Shown: one piece after another, positions 38,060 through 47,126 of the stretch
Layout: each line of letters opens with the position of its first letter
Numbering within the stretch: position 1 is the first letter of the stretch
Assembly (NCBI GenBank): GCA_937922235.1
Contig: CAKZVC010000052.1
Span: forward strand, 1 to 64,000
Length of the DNA: 64,000 nucleotides
Origin: an uncultured Acidimicrobiales bacterium
GTDB taxonomy: Bacteria; Actinomycetota; Acidimicrobiia; Acidimicrobiales; SHLQ01
Direction: 5' to 3'
The notes under the pieces: generated by a model
What the model was told of the DNA's origin: nothing
The model's database searches: none
Seen by the model: only the letters and a program-made list of their open reading frames with translations
Position numbers and translations under genes: made by a program

Positions 38060-39514
38060 CTATTCGTATCCCGGAGGCGTCACGTAGCCGCCGAGCTCTC
38101 GCTCCATGAACTCGGCAAAGGCAATGCCCTCCCGGTCACGAAGATGGCCAGTGACAATCTGCAGCCCACATGGCAGCCCCGATGCGGTAAACCCAGCGGG
38201 TGCGACCGTGCCAGGCAGATAGACCCCACACGACATGCCCGCCCAGAAGAGTTGATCGGTGGTGTGGTGTTGCTCGCCGTTCACCGTGATCGTGCGGTCG
38301 GCCCGGGCACCTTCCTCGTCTTTGACATAGGCGGCCGATGCCGCAGTCGGGCATAGCAGAACGTCGTACTCGTCAAAGAAGGCATCCCACTTCAGTCGGT
38401 CGGCTTCACGCTCGGCGTGGTGCTGACCCCACTGCCAATGACTGAGTGTCACCCCCGCAGCAGCAAGCGATCGATAGTCGCGCTCACCTGCGTCCCAGCG
38501 GGCAGCGTGCGGCTTCTGACTCTCGTAGGCCTCGGGCGAGAACTCGGTGCCGGTCGCGCTGCGCAACAACATCATGTAATTGTGATGCGCTCGTTCGAGG
38601 TCGACGTCGGGCCGGGCGTCATAGTCAACTTGCACGCCCAGCTCGCCCAGAGCGTCAACAGTTTTGGCGAGCTGATTCGTGAGCTCGGAGTCTTGGGCAA
38701 CGCTGTGGTCGACTTCGAGCATGACCGCTGCCCTGATCGTGGTGGGGTCGGTCTTTCGAGGAGCGGGCAGGTTCAGCTGCCACGCACGGGCATCGAGCCG
38801 CCCTGGGCCAGCCAGGATGTCGAGCCCCAACCCAAGGTCGGATGCATAGCGCGCCATTGGGCCGCCCACACCGATGTCGAGCTCGACGGCACTGCCCGGA
38901 TTGCCATGCCCGGGAAGCGGCACGAGGCCATAGGTCGGTTTGTGGCCGAACACGCCGCAGTAATGCGCAGGGTTTCGGATCGATGCGCCGATGTCGCTAC
39001 CAAACTCGAGTGCCGTGAGCCCGGCTGCCAGGGCCGCAGCTGCTCCACCGGACGAACCACCAGGAGTCATCTCGGTGTTCCACGGGTTCGATGTGCTGCC
39101 GTAAACAGGGTTGAACGTCTGCCAGTCGGCCATCGACACCGGCAGATTGGTCTTGCCGTAGATGATGGCACCGGCGTTCAGTAGTCGGTCGACGCCCTCG
39201 GAGTTTTGTTCGGGTCGCCAGTTGGCGCGGTCGACGTGCCCGCTCGTGGAGGCCGAGCCCATCCAGTCCCATGCTTCTTTGATCGTCATGGGCACGCCGT
39301 GCAGCGGACCCCACGATCCTCCGGACGCAGTGACGCCGTCGGCGGCCTTTGCTCGACCCCGAGCCTGTTCGATCTGGGTACTGATGACCGCATTCAACGC
39401 TGGATTCAAGCGGTCGTAGCGTTCGAGCACCTGATCGAGGAGCTCCGTTGCCGAGATCTCCTTGGCGGCTATTGCTGCGGCCTGATCGGCGGCGCTCTTG
39501 AGCGAAATGTGCAC
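38060..39514 (-). CDS. Amidase (amidase signature family)
   Basis: GVPMTIKEAWD, NPWNTEMTPGGSSGGAAAALAAGLTALEFGSDIGASIRNPAHYCGVFGHKPTYG. Confidence 0.95.
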   Translation of the reverse strand: MHISLKSAADQAAAIAAKEISATELLDQVLERYDRLNPALNAVISTQIEQARGRAKAADGVTASGGSWGPLHGVPMTIKEAWDWMGSASTSGHVDRANWRPEQNSEGVDRLLNAGAIIYGKTNLPVSMADWQTFNPVYGSTSNPWNTEMTPGGSSGGAAAALAAGLTALEFGSDIGASIRNPAHYCGVFGHKPTYGLVPLPGHGNPGSAVELDIGVGGPMARYASDLGLGLDILAGPGRLDARAWQLNLPAPRKTDPTTIRAAVMLEVDHSVAQDSELTNQLAKTVDALGELGVQVDYDARPDVDLERAHHNYMMLLRSATGTEFSPEAYESQKPHAARWDAGERDYRSLAAAGVTLSHWQWGQHHAEREADRLKWDAFFDEYDVLLCPTAASAAYVKDEEGARADRTITVNGEQHHTTDQLFWAGMSCGVYLPGTVAPAGFTASGLPCGLQIVTGHLRDREGIAFAEFMERELGGYVTPPGYE

Positions 39515-39553
39515 GCTTCCCCCTGTCGACGGTTCCCTCCGCCGCTCTAGACC

Positions 39554-40420
39554 CTAGACGCCACTAGGTTCGCCCTCGAAGCTGAAGACCTGAGGCCAGG
39601 CCCGGCTGGTCATGGGGAGACCGACGGCGAATGGTTCGTCCGCCTTCGGCAACAGTGCCGGATCTTGAAAGACCCCTTTGCGCAGTGTGAGCCTGGCGTC
39701 GTCGCCGATGTACCGAGTCGAGTACGCAATTCGATGAAGGTCCGGAGAGTTGTTCCCTCCAGACGAATGCACCACCTTCGAGTGGAACATCACCGCATCG
39801 CCCGGTTCGTAGCTGAACTCAAGCACGCCGTGGCCTTCCGGGTCTTCGTGAAATGCCGGAGGTTCTTCGGAGCGAAATTGGCTGGCCGCATCAATCGCGT
39901 GCTCGGCGAACGCGCCGAGGTCGTCGTCCAGAGGTTCACCGTCGAAGCCCTTCGGACGGAAGAACTGCTCATCACGATGCGAGCCGGGCACGAACTTGAG
40001 GGCCGAGGTCTCGGGCGTGCACGACACGAGGCTCAACCAGAACGAGACGATGTGCTCGCCTTCGACGGGCCAGTACGGCTGGTCTTGGTGCCAGTAGTGC
40101 TCATCGAGCGGGCTGTTCGGTTCGAACGCGAAGACGTGATCGAAATAGAACTGCGCCCTCGTCGAGCGCATAGCTCGTGCCGCGTTCTCGCCCTGCACAG
40201 GGTCGAGTAGATAGCTCCGCAACGTCGGATCGCCGAGGCCGAAACATCGATCGGATTGATGCGTGCCGGTTAGCAACCATTCGCTTGGGTTGTCGAGCTG
40301 ATGTTGCAGCGACCGGAGAACCGCCGTGGCCGTGTAGCCGTCGATCAGGCCCGGCAGCTTGACGACACCCTGTTCCCAGTACGTCTCAAGTTCGACCTCA
40401 GTAACCGCCCGTATAGCCAT
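39554..40420 (-). CDS. Phytanoyl-CoA dioxygenase family protein
   Basis: DEHYWHQDQPYWP (HxD), SALKFVPGSHRDEQF, GDAVMFHSKVVHSSGGN. Confidence 0.88.
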   Translation of the reverse strand: MAIRAVTEVELETYWEQGVVKLPGLIDGYTATAVLRSLQHQLDNPSEWLLTGTHQSDRCFGLGDPTLRSYLLDPVQGENAARAMRSTRAQFYFDHVFAFEPNSPLDEHYWHQDQPYWPVEGEHIVSFWLSLVSCTPETSALKFVPGSHRDEQFFRPKGFDGEPLDDDLGAFAEHAIDAASQFRSEEPPAFHEDPEGHGVLEFSYEPGDAVMFHSKVVHSSGGNNSPDLHRIAYSTRYIGDDARLTLRKGVFQDPALLPKADEPFAVGLPMTSRAWPQVFSFEGEPSGV

Positions 40421-40442
40421 GTTGCTCCCTCCGACGATCCGC

Positions 40443-40605
40443 CTTTATGGGGACAGGCCCCATAAAGGAACGCACGACCAGATTACGCAAGCACACCAGC
40501 AATCACCGCCTCCGGCGCCCAGCCTCCGTGGCGCCTGAACGGTCCCCCTGAAGGGGAACACAGGCTGACTGCGAAGATGGCAAGATCGCGACGGAGTCGC
40601 TGCCA
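40443..40605 (-). repeat. Dispersed intergenic repeat, copy 2, with perfect hairpin CCTTTATGGGG-ACAGG-CCCCATAAAGG at 40443-40469
   Basis: Reverse complement aligns with 34923-35050 in several blocks (18/21 and 15/17 identities). Confidence 0.7.
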
Positions 40606-40620
40606 TCTTTGCGAGCGGCG

Positions 40621-41952
40621 TCAGTGGTAGCGAACGTATTCGTTGATCTCCCAGGCTGATGGTGGCTGTTCGCCATCGAAGCTGCCTTCGGCTTCGATGA
40701 AGCGATCCCACTCGGCCCGCTTGTTCGCTACGTAGTTGTCGACCAGGTCTTGGCCCAGAGCAGCGGCGAACGCAGTGTCGGCTTCGAGTTGGTCGAGCGC
40801 TTCGCTGAGGTTGCCTGCAGCGCACACGTCGGTATTGACCTCTTCGAAGCCGTCTCCGGCCTCTGGTGGCGGACAGTCGAGCTCACCGGTGACGCCGAGA
40901 CGCGCTGCGGTAAGCACGGCGGCGACGGCAGTGTGCACGTTGACCGCTCCGTCAGCAATGCGGTTCTCGATTCGGGTTCCAGCACCACGAGCTGCGGGGA
41001 TGCGGTTCGCGACACAACGATGGTCGAGGCCCCAGTTCGCCCAATATCCACTGAGCTGTGCTGGTTGCAGGCGACGGTAGGCGTTGACGGTTGGGGCCAT
41101 CACGGCGGTCAGCGCTTGGTGATGGGCACACAACCCGGCAATTGCTTGGCGGGCCAGCGACGAGAGGCCGTCGGGGTCAGACTCGTCGACGAGTGCGTTG
41201 TTGCCGTGAGCGTCGAGGAAGGAGACGTTGACGTGCACGCCCGAGCCGCTGATCTCCTCGAACGGCTTACCGAGGAATGTCATGTCGTACCCCTTGGCCA
41301 GCGCGAGTTCACGGGCCATCACACGGAACAGGAAGATGTCGTCGGCAACCTCGACAGCATCCCCGTATTCCAGGGTGAGCTCGTACTGCGACTCGTCGAA
41401 CTCGGCATTGATCGATTCGGGACGGAAGCCGCAGAACGTCGCTGTACGCATGATGTCGTCGATGATGCCGGTCGGGTCGTTGCCTATGCCAGTGCCGTAC
41501 ACCATGGCCCGGGGGTTTTCGAACCGCTTCCATCCGCCCGTTGCCGATTCGTCTGGCTCAAGCAGATAGGCCTCGAGCTCGATACCGACCTGCACTCGAT
41601 AGCCAAGATCAGCCCAGGCCGCGACGGCTTGTTTCAGCACATGGCGGGCAGAGTACGGGAATGGCTCGCCGTGCATCGAGATGTCAGCGACGGCAACTGC
41701 AGTTCCGTCGTCTTCCCATCCAGGGCGAAGGGTGGTCGGGTCCATCACCGCGTCGACATCGATGAGCCCCTCGAGTAGATACGACCCCGGCGCCGGGATC
41801 ATGCTGCGGTCATAGCCAAGCCCATAGAGCGTGGCGCAGTGCCCGGTGCCTTTCGGCGCCAGGTGCGCAGGAAGGTATTTTCCTCGGGCTAACCCGAGGT
41901 GGTCCGGGAACATCACCCGCACTCGATCGCGTCCACTCAGGTCCATTGCCAT
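40621..41952 (-). CDS. Glutamine synthetase family protein (gamma-glutamyl-amine ligase type candidate)
   Basis: SGSGVHVNVSFLDAHGNNAL, NAYRRLQPAQLSGYWANWGLDHRCVANRIPAARGAGTRIENRIADGAVNVHTAVAAVLTA. Confidence 0.9.
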   Translation of the reverse strand: MAMDLSGRDRVRVMFPDHLGLARGKYLPAHLAPKGTGHCATLYGLGYDRSMIPAPGSYLLEGLIDVDAVMDPTTLRPGWEDDGTAVAVADISMHGEPFPYSARHVLKQAVAAWADLGYRVQVGIELEAYLLEPDESATGGWKRFENPRAMVYGTGIGNDPTGIIDDIMRTATFCGFRPESINAEFDESQYELTLEYGDAVEVADDIFLFRVMARELALAKGYDMTFLGKPFEEISGSGVHVNVSFLDAHGNNALVDESDPDGLSSLARQAIAGLCAHHQALTAVMAPTVNAYRRLQPAQLSGYWANWGLDHRCVANRIPAARGAGTRIENRIADGAVNVHTAVAAVLTAARLGVTGELDCPPPEAGDGFEEVNTDVCAAGNLSEALDQLEADTAFAAALGQDLVDNYVANKRAEWDRFIEAEGSFDGEQPPSAWEINEYVRYH

Positions 41953-41968
41953 CTCGTCCCCCAAGATT

Positions 41969-41983
41969 CGTTCGGTACCAAAC
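41969..41983 (-). promoter_or_regulatory. Operator-like site GTTTGGTACCGAACG (copy 3)
   Basis: Just upstream of the glutamine-synthetase-like gene; lies inside the over-extended ORF start in the track. Confidence 0.75.
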
Positions 41984-42029
41984 ACTAGTCGGTCGTTCGG
42001 CGCTGACTAACCGGGAAAAAGGTCGATGA

Positions 42030-43070
42030 TCAGGCTCGAAGTTCGGGCGCGAGTTCTCCGTTGGTGACGACTGGCGTTCCATCGAGGTTGATCGTGCAGC
42101 CTCGCATCGGGAGGTCGAAGTGGCCTCGGCAGAAACGGCCCGCTACCTCGTTGGCTCCGGTCGAGTAGAGGAAGTTCCCGGCGAAGGCTCGGAGTTCGGT
42201 TCCGTTGTGGTCGGCCTTGTCCCAGGTGGCCATGGCGTCCCATCGGGCGGCTTCGTTCATGCCCCATCCAACGTGGCTAACGGCGTAGCTGTCCTTCTCG
42301 TCGAAGGCCGACAGGTACGACTCGAAGAGCTGTGCATCGACCCCATCGCCCTCGATCGAGGTGATGTAGTCGTCCACGATCGTGAGCGTGATCGTCGAAC
42401 GCAGGTACTCCTTGAACGTCAGGTTCACATCGCCTGGGGCGAGCACAAGCGTGCCGTTCACCGACCCAGCTGCGGGGAACGCAAGCACCAGACCACCAGG
42501 CCAGTGCGCAATCGAACCTGCTTCGGTGCACCATCCGTGTGACCCAGCAAAGAACGCTCCCGCGGTCGTGATGGTGAGGTCCGTCCCTGCATCGGACGCG
42601 ACGTGCATCGAGGTGGCAGCTTCGAGCATCGCCACGCCCTTGGCTACACGGTCAGCAAGGCCAGCGTCGTGCGGCCACCGTTCGACATTCTCGGGGTGTT
42701 CGTTCGAGATCATCAGCACCCGGGTTCCCGATTCGAGAATCGAGCCGAGCTCGGGGGCGTGCAACAGGCCTTCGACGGTGCAGTCTGCAACAAACGTGGC
42801 GTTCGTGAGCGCGCCGAGTGCCGCCGCGTTGCCCGCGATCGCTTGTGAGGCACCGGTGGAGCGAATCGGGACCGGTCCGGGGTTGGCTGGCGTGGGCAGT
42901 ACCACGTCGATGACCTGTGCACCCAGACTCTGAAGCGCAAGGCGAGCCGTCTCGACAATGACTGGACGACTACGGCTTTCGCTAAGCACGACAGCGACGT
43001 CGTCTCCGCCGACTGCGCACGCCTCGAACTGCTCGGCGTAACGCTGGATCCACTGCCATTCGGTTGTCAT
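42030..43070 (-). CDS. nicX: M29-like protein, probable 2,5-dihydroxypyridine 5,6-dioxygenase (NicX-like)
   Basis: GTLVLAPGDVNLTFKEYLRSTITLTIVDDYITSIEGDGVDAQLFESYLSAFDEKDSYAVSHVGWGMNEAARWDAM...AFAGNFLYSTGANEVAGRFCRGHFDLPMRGCTI, by eye close to NicX. Confidence 0.75.
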   Translation of the reverse strand: MTTEWQWIQRYAEQFEACAVGGDDVAVVLSESRSRPVIVETARLALQSLGAQVIDVVLPTPANPGPVPIRSTGASQAIAGNAAALGALTNATFVADCTVEGLLHAPELGSILESGTRVLMISNEHPENVERWPHDAGLADRVAKGVAMLEAATSMHVASDAGTDLTITTAGAFFAGSHGWCTEAGSIAHWPGGLVLAFPAAGSVNGTLVLAPGDVNLTFKEYLRSTITLTIVDDYITSIEGDGVDAQLFESYLSAFDEKDSYAVSHVGWGMNEAARWDAMATWDKADHNGTELRAFAGNFLYSTGANEVAGRFCRGHFDLPMRGCTINLDGTPVVTNGELAPELRA

Positions 43071-44278
43071 GCGGGGTTCTCCGTCGAGTCGGGATAGAGG
43101 TCAGCGGTGCCGAGTCGTTGCAGGCAAACCTCAACACTCCAGGGCAACATCGTGGCACCACATCGAGCATCCCGGTAGTACTGCTCGAGTCGACTTGGCC
43201 GGAGCATCGACCGTCCGCCACAGACCCGCACTGCGGTCGAAGCGATCTGCGCCGCGCCTTCCATCGTGCTGACCATCGAAGCCCACGCTCGCCGCACAGC
43301 TGCTGGTGACGGATCAACGCCCGCCTCACCCAGAACCCGGTAACACAGCGCCTGCGCCTGCTCATACGCCAAGTTCATTTCAGCCCAGCCCTGCTGCTTG
43401 ATGGGATGGTCGCGGCGACCGGTCGGGCCGCCGTCGCCAATGAGGTACGTCGAGGTTGCCTCCATGATCCCGCCCATCAGGCCGAGGTAGGCGAACGACA
43501 GGGTCATGTAGAAGTACGGCCACCGCTGCGCGGCTTGGTCGAAGAGCCCTGGCGGAATCCACTCGTGCACTTCAGGAACGAAAACATCGTCCATGACGAG
43601 GTTGCGGGAATCGGTCGCCCGCATGCCGAGCGGATCCCACTCCCCCTCGATGCGAACACCGTCACCATCGGCGGGAATCCCGAGAAGGCGAACACGCTCG
43701 TCACCCTCGACCATGCACACGACGTTGTGAATATTCGCAGCCCCGCTCAGCGAGGCGAAAATCTTCCGACCAGTCACCCGGTAGCCACCGTCGACGGGCA
43801 CCGCCTTGGTAGCAAAGCCGCTCGTCGCTCCAGCGCTGATGCCTTCGGAGAAGGGCTGACTGTGGATGGTGTGGTTATTGACCACTCCGTCTCGCAAGAC
43901 CGATCGACGACTATGCAGCAGCGCTCGGTCGTCTGCGCTGAGTTCCATGTCGTCAGCGATCTGTCCGGTGAGCAGCGTCGTTGCGACATGCATGTTGAAG
44001 GTCAGCGCGGTGGCGGTGCAGTGCCGGCCGAGCTCTTCGGCGACGAGCGCATACCCGACGAAATCGGCACCCAGCCCTCCAGATGCCTCAGGAATACAGA
44101 TGCCGAGCAGGCCGGTGGTTTTGAAGTCGTCCCAGTTCTCAAATGGGAATGTCGCCTCAGCGTCGTATCCCGCGGATCGAGCCGCGATCTGTGGCCCGAG
44201 CGCTCGCATGCGCTCAACGAGCGCGGCCCGTTCCGGCGTAAGGATGCCATCGGCGTGGGCTAAGTCGACCAAGGTCAT
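43067..44278 (-). CDS. Acyl-CoA dehydrogenase family flavoprotein
   Basis: LLGICIPEASGGLGADFVGYALVAEELGR, GYRVTGRKIFASLSGAANIHNVVCMV, GAAQIASTAVRVCGGRSMLRPSRLEQYYRDAR. Confidence 0.9.
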   Translation of the reverse strand: MTLVDLAHADGILTPERAALVERMRALGPQIAARSAGYDAEATFPFENWDDFKTTGLLGICIPEASGGLGADFVGYALVAEELGRHCTATALTFNMHVATTLLTGQIADDMELSADDRALLHSRRSVLRDGVVNNHTIHSQPFSEGISAGATSGFATKAVPVDGGYRVTGRKIFASLSGAANIHNVVCMVEGDERVRLLGIPADGDGVRIEGEWDPLGMRATDSRNLVMDDVFVPEVHEWIPPGLFDQAAQRWPYFYMTLSFAYLGLMGGIMEATSTYLIGDGGPTGRRDHPIKQQGWAEMNLAYEQAQALCYRVLGEAGVDPSPAAVRRAWASMVSTMEGAAQIASTAVRVCGGRSMLRPSRLEQYYRDARCGATMLPWSVEVCLQRLGTADLYPDSTENPA

Positions 44279-45081
44279 GAACGGTCTCCATTGAGGAAGT
44301 GAGCAACGTGCTCGTTGAATGCGTGCGGGTCTTCTGAAGGCGATAGATGTCCAACACCGGGCATCACCACCATCGTCGAATCAGGTAGGCCGTCGTGGAG
44401 AACCTGGGCGTATTCGACAGGTGTTTCTTCGTCGAGCTCACCAACGATCACAAGAGCTTCGGACTCGATCTCGTGCAGTCGGTCGCGGATGTCGTTGTGG
44501 GGCAAACACTCGACCGCGGCTCGAAAGCCGTCGACGGGGATTCGGGCGAACGCCGCAATGAGATCGTCTCGGACCGTCGGAGCGAGCGGGCTCGCCACGA
44601 TCGAGTCGAGCACTGGAGCTGCGATCGAGGCCGGAGTCTCGCCAGCGTCCATGGCCCCGAGCCGAGCAGCCTTCCACTCTTCCGGCCTGGTGCCGTTCAT
44701 TCCAAACGCGGGGCTGGTGTCGGCGAGTACGAGTTGACCAACACGCTCGGGATGATTCAGTGCTGTGTGCAGCGCATGCATGCCGCCGAAAGAAAGCCCG
44801 ACCATGTCGATACGGTCGATCTGGAGGTGGTCGAGGAGCTCGACCACTCGACTCGCAATGCGCTCGTAGGTGAGCGGATCTTCACCGGTCGACTCGCCGT
44901 ATCCAGGCATGTCCCACGCGATACAACGTCGACCAGAAGCGAAGTATGCAAGCTGCGGATTCCACGAACCCCGCGTGCCGCCAAGGCCATGGAGGAAGAG
45001 CAGCGGCTCTCCCAAGCCCACCTCGCGCCAGCCCACCTCCCCGCTACTCGTGCGGGCGGTGTGATCCGTCCACTTCGTCAT
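44275..45081 (-). CDS. Alpha/beta hydrolase
   Basis: LLFLHGLGGTRGSWNPQLAYF, IDMVGLSFGGMHALHTAL, MVVMPGVGHLSPSEDP. Confidence 0.92.
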   Translation of the reverse strand: MTKWTDHTARTSSGEVGWREVGLGEPLLFLHGLGGTRGSWNPQLAYFASGRRCIAWDMPGYGESTGEDPLTYERIASRVVELLDHLQIDRIDMVGLSFGGMHALHTALNHPERVGQLVLADTSPAFGMNGTRPEEWKAARLGAMDAGETPASIAAPVLDSIVASPLAPTVRDDLIAAFARIPVDGFRAAVECLPHNDIRDRLHEIESEALVIVGELDEETPVEYAQVLHDGLPDSTMVVMPGVGHLSPSEDPHAFNEHVAHFLNGDRS

Positions 45082-45881
45082 GCGACCACCCGAAGGCCTG
45101 CTAGGAGCGAGTCAACATGTCGCTGTGCGATGGGCAGCAATTCGGATTCGACCCTGTCGAACAGACGCTGTGCTCGATCCTGCGGCCAGTCGTCGGGGAG
45201 CGATTCGGTCGGCAAACCGGGGTTGATGTAGCTGAGCTCACGCCAGCCATTGGTCGCGTGCATATAGCTGACGAACCCGTCGCTATCGCTGCCGCTCGCT
45301 GTTGCGAGCGATGCCTCGGCAGCCGTCGTGTATTGGTCGATGGCTGCTCGCATCGTCTGCAGATCCCAGGCACGCTCGATAACCGAACGAACGTCGCCGA
45401 GCGCACCGAAGTCGGCAACCCAAAGGGAGACCCAATTCTCGAGCCCGTCGCGAACGAGCGCGCGTTCGGCTTCGCCGGCCAATCCGCTCGGGGCGATCAT
45501 CAGGCCGGCCGATTCCTGACCGAAGCCGAGGTCGGTAAGCACGGCCCGGATTTTGTAGCGGTCACTGCGGCGAGCCTCAGGCACGCTGAACGACGCCAGG
45601 ACCCAACGACCATCGGACGTCGTCTGCTCGAGCACGCGCTGATCTCCGTCGCTGAAGAACGTCTCCCCTTCCGGGGTGAGTGAGTAACCGGGAATTCCGT
45701 CTCGATCCTCCGACGCCAAGAACCCGCGCCGTTTCATCCGCGACACTGCGGCTCGGGTTGCGGCTGATTCAGTTCCCAGCAGTTCAAGAAGCTCGATGAG
45801 GTGACCTACCGAGATCCAGCCGCCGTGAGCGCGAACAAACCGCCCAAAGAGAACCAGGATCCAATCGCGTGCACTCGCCAC
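45078..45881 (-). CDS. PaaX family transcriptional regulator
   Basis: DWILVLFGRFVRAHGGWISVGHLIELLELLGTESAATRAAVSRMKRRGFLASEDRDGIPGYSLTPEG. Confidence 0.88.
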   Translation of the reverse strand: MASARDWILVLFGRFVRAHGGWISVGHLIELLELLGTESAATRAAVSRMKRRGFLASEDRDGIPGYSLTPEGETFFSDGDQRVLEQTTSDGRWVLASFSVPEARRSDRYKIRAVLTDLGFGQESAGLMIAPSGLAGEAERALVRDGLENWVSLWVADFGALGDVRSVIERAWDLQTMRAAIDQYTTAAEASLATASGSDSDGFVSYMHATNGWRELSYINPGLPTESLPDDWPQDRAQRLFDRVESELLPIAQRHVDSLLAGLRVVA

Positions 45882-45941
45882 ACGTCGACCTTATGACGCA
45901 ACCCTGACGATCGTCAAGAATGCGTTACCCTCAACCCCACT

Positions 45942-45977
45942 TGTGGCGGATTAGGGACAGTCCCCAATTCGTCACTC
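45942..45977. repeat. Imperfect GGGACAGTCCC-family palindrome
   Basis: TTGTGGCGGATTAGGGACAGTCCCCAATTCGTCAC, related to the 29407 element. Confidence 0.65.
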
Positions 45978-47126
45978 GTCGAGGCCGCGGGCGATGAGCC
46001 GGTCCGCGAGGCCAGTGACGTCTTGCCCTAGCGCCGGGACCAACGGGTCTGGGCCATCGATCCCGCTGATGTTGAACGGGGGCTTGTACACCTCGGCGTG
46101 CCCGGTCGGGGTCGCCACGTTCATGAATCGATCGCGAGCTCGGAGCTGGTCGTGTTGCCACAGCGCAAGCGGGTCATTCACCTTGCTGTGGGTGACCTTG
46201 CCGGTCTTCAGTCGGGCCAGAATCTCCTCAGCGGGAACTGCCGCAAAGGCCGCGTTGATGATCTCCTCGAGAGCATCGATGTTCGCAATGCGGTCCGGGT
46301 TGTCGGCAAAGCGCCCGTCGTCGATGAGCGCTGGAGCGAGCAGCACGTGTTCGGCAAACGCCGCCCAATCACGGTTACTTTGCACCCCGACGAGCACATC
46401 GGTGCCATCGGCCAAGGCGTACAAGCCGTAGGGCGCGATGAGCGTGTGTCGATGCCCCGAACGCGGCGGCACGAAACCATTCCCCACGGCGTTGTACGTG
46501 GGTGCCGCCGTCCATTCGGCGAGGCTTTCAAGCATCGAAACCTCGATCGAGGCGCCCTCTCCTGTTGCCTGTTTTCGGTAGAGGGCAGCCAAGACCGAAC
46601 TGAATGCATACATCGCCGATGAGATGTCAGCAATCGAGAAACCAACTTTGTTTGCCTGTTCGGGCGTTCCGGTCAACGCAATGGCGCCACCTTCGGCCTG
46701 AATCGCAAGGTCGTACGCCTTGTCGTCCGTGCGCGGCCCGCCGAGCCCGTAGCCCGAAATGTCACATGCGATCAGCTCGGGACGGTCGGCGCGCAGCTGG
46801 TCGGCCAGCACACCCATGCGTTCAGCAGCCGACGGCGACAAGTTCTGAATAAAGACGTCAGCCCCAGCAATGAGCTGATCGAACGTCGACCGGTCGGCGT
46901 CGTCTTTCAGGTCGAGCTCGATGCTCTGCTTTCCACGGTTCGCCCAGACAAAGAACGCCGAGCTTCCACCAACGGCGCTGTCGTACCCACGAGCAAAGTC
47001 ACCCTCGCCCTTGCGTTCGACCTTCAGGACTTCGGCACCAAGATCGGCCAGCTGGCGCGTCGCGAATGGCGCAGCGACCGCTTGCTCTAACGCCACGATC
47101 AGTACACCGTCGAGGGGGCGCGCCAT
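45972..47126 (-). CDS. CaiB/BaiF family CoA transferase
   Basis: ALEQAVAAPFATRQLADLGAEVLKVERKGEGDFARGYD, NRGKQSIELDLKDD, FIQNLSPSAAERMG. Confidence 0.95.
   Translation of the reverse strand: MARPLDGVLIVALEQAVAAPFATRQLADLGAEVLKVERKGEGDFARGYDSAVGGSSAFFVWANRGKQSIELDLKDDADRSTFDQLIAGADVFIQNLSPSAAERMGVLADQLRADRPELIACDISGYGLGGPRTDDKAYDLAIQAEGGAIALTGTPEQANKVGFSIADISSAMYAFSSVLAALYRKQATGEGASIEVSMLESLAEWTAAPTYNAVGNGFVPPRSGHRHTLIAPYGLYALADGTDVLVGVQSNRDWAAFAEHVLLAPALIDDGRFADNPDRIANIDALEEIINAAFAAVPAEEILARLKTGKVTHSKVNDPLALWQHDQLRARDRFMNVATPTGHAEVYKPPFNISGIDGPDPLVPALGQDVTGLADRLIARGLDE

Noticed and set aside
41953-41985. Upstream start (41985) for the glutamine-synthetase-like ORF
   Set aside because: It would place the conserved operator-like palindrome inside the coding region; ATG at 41952 or 41946 fits better.
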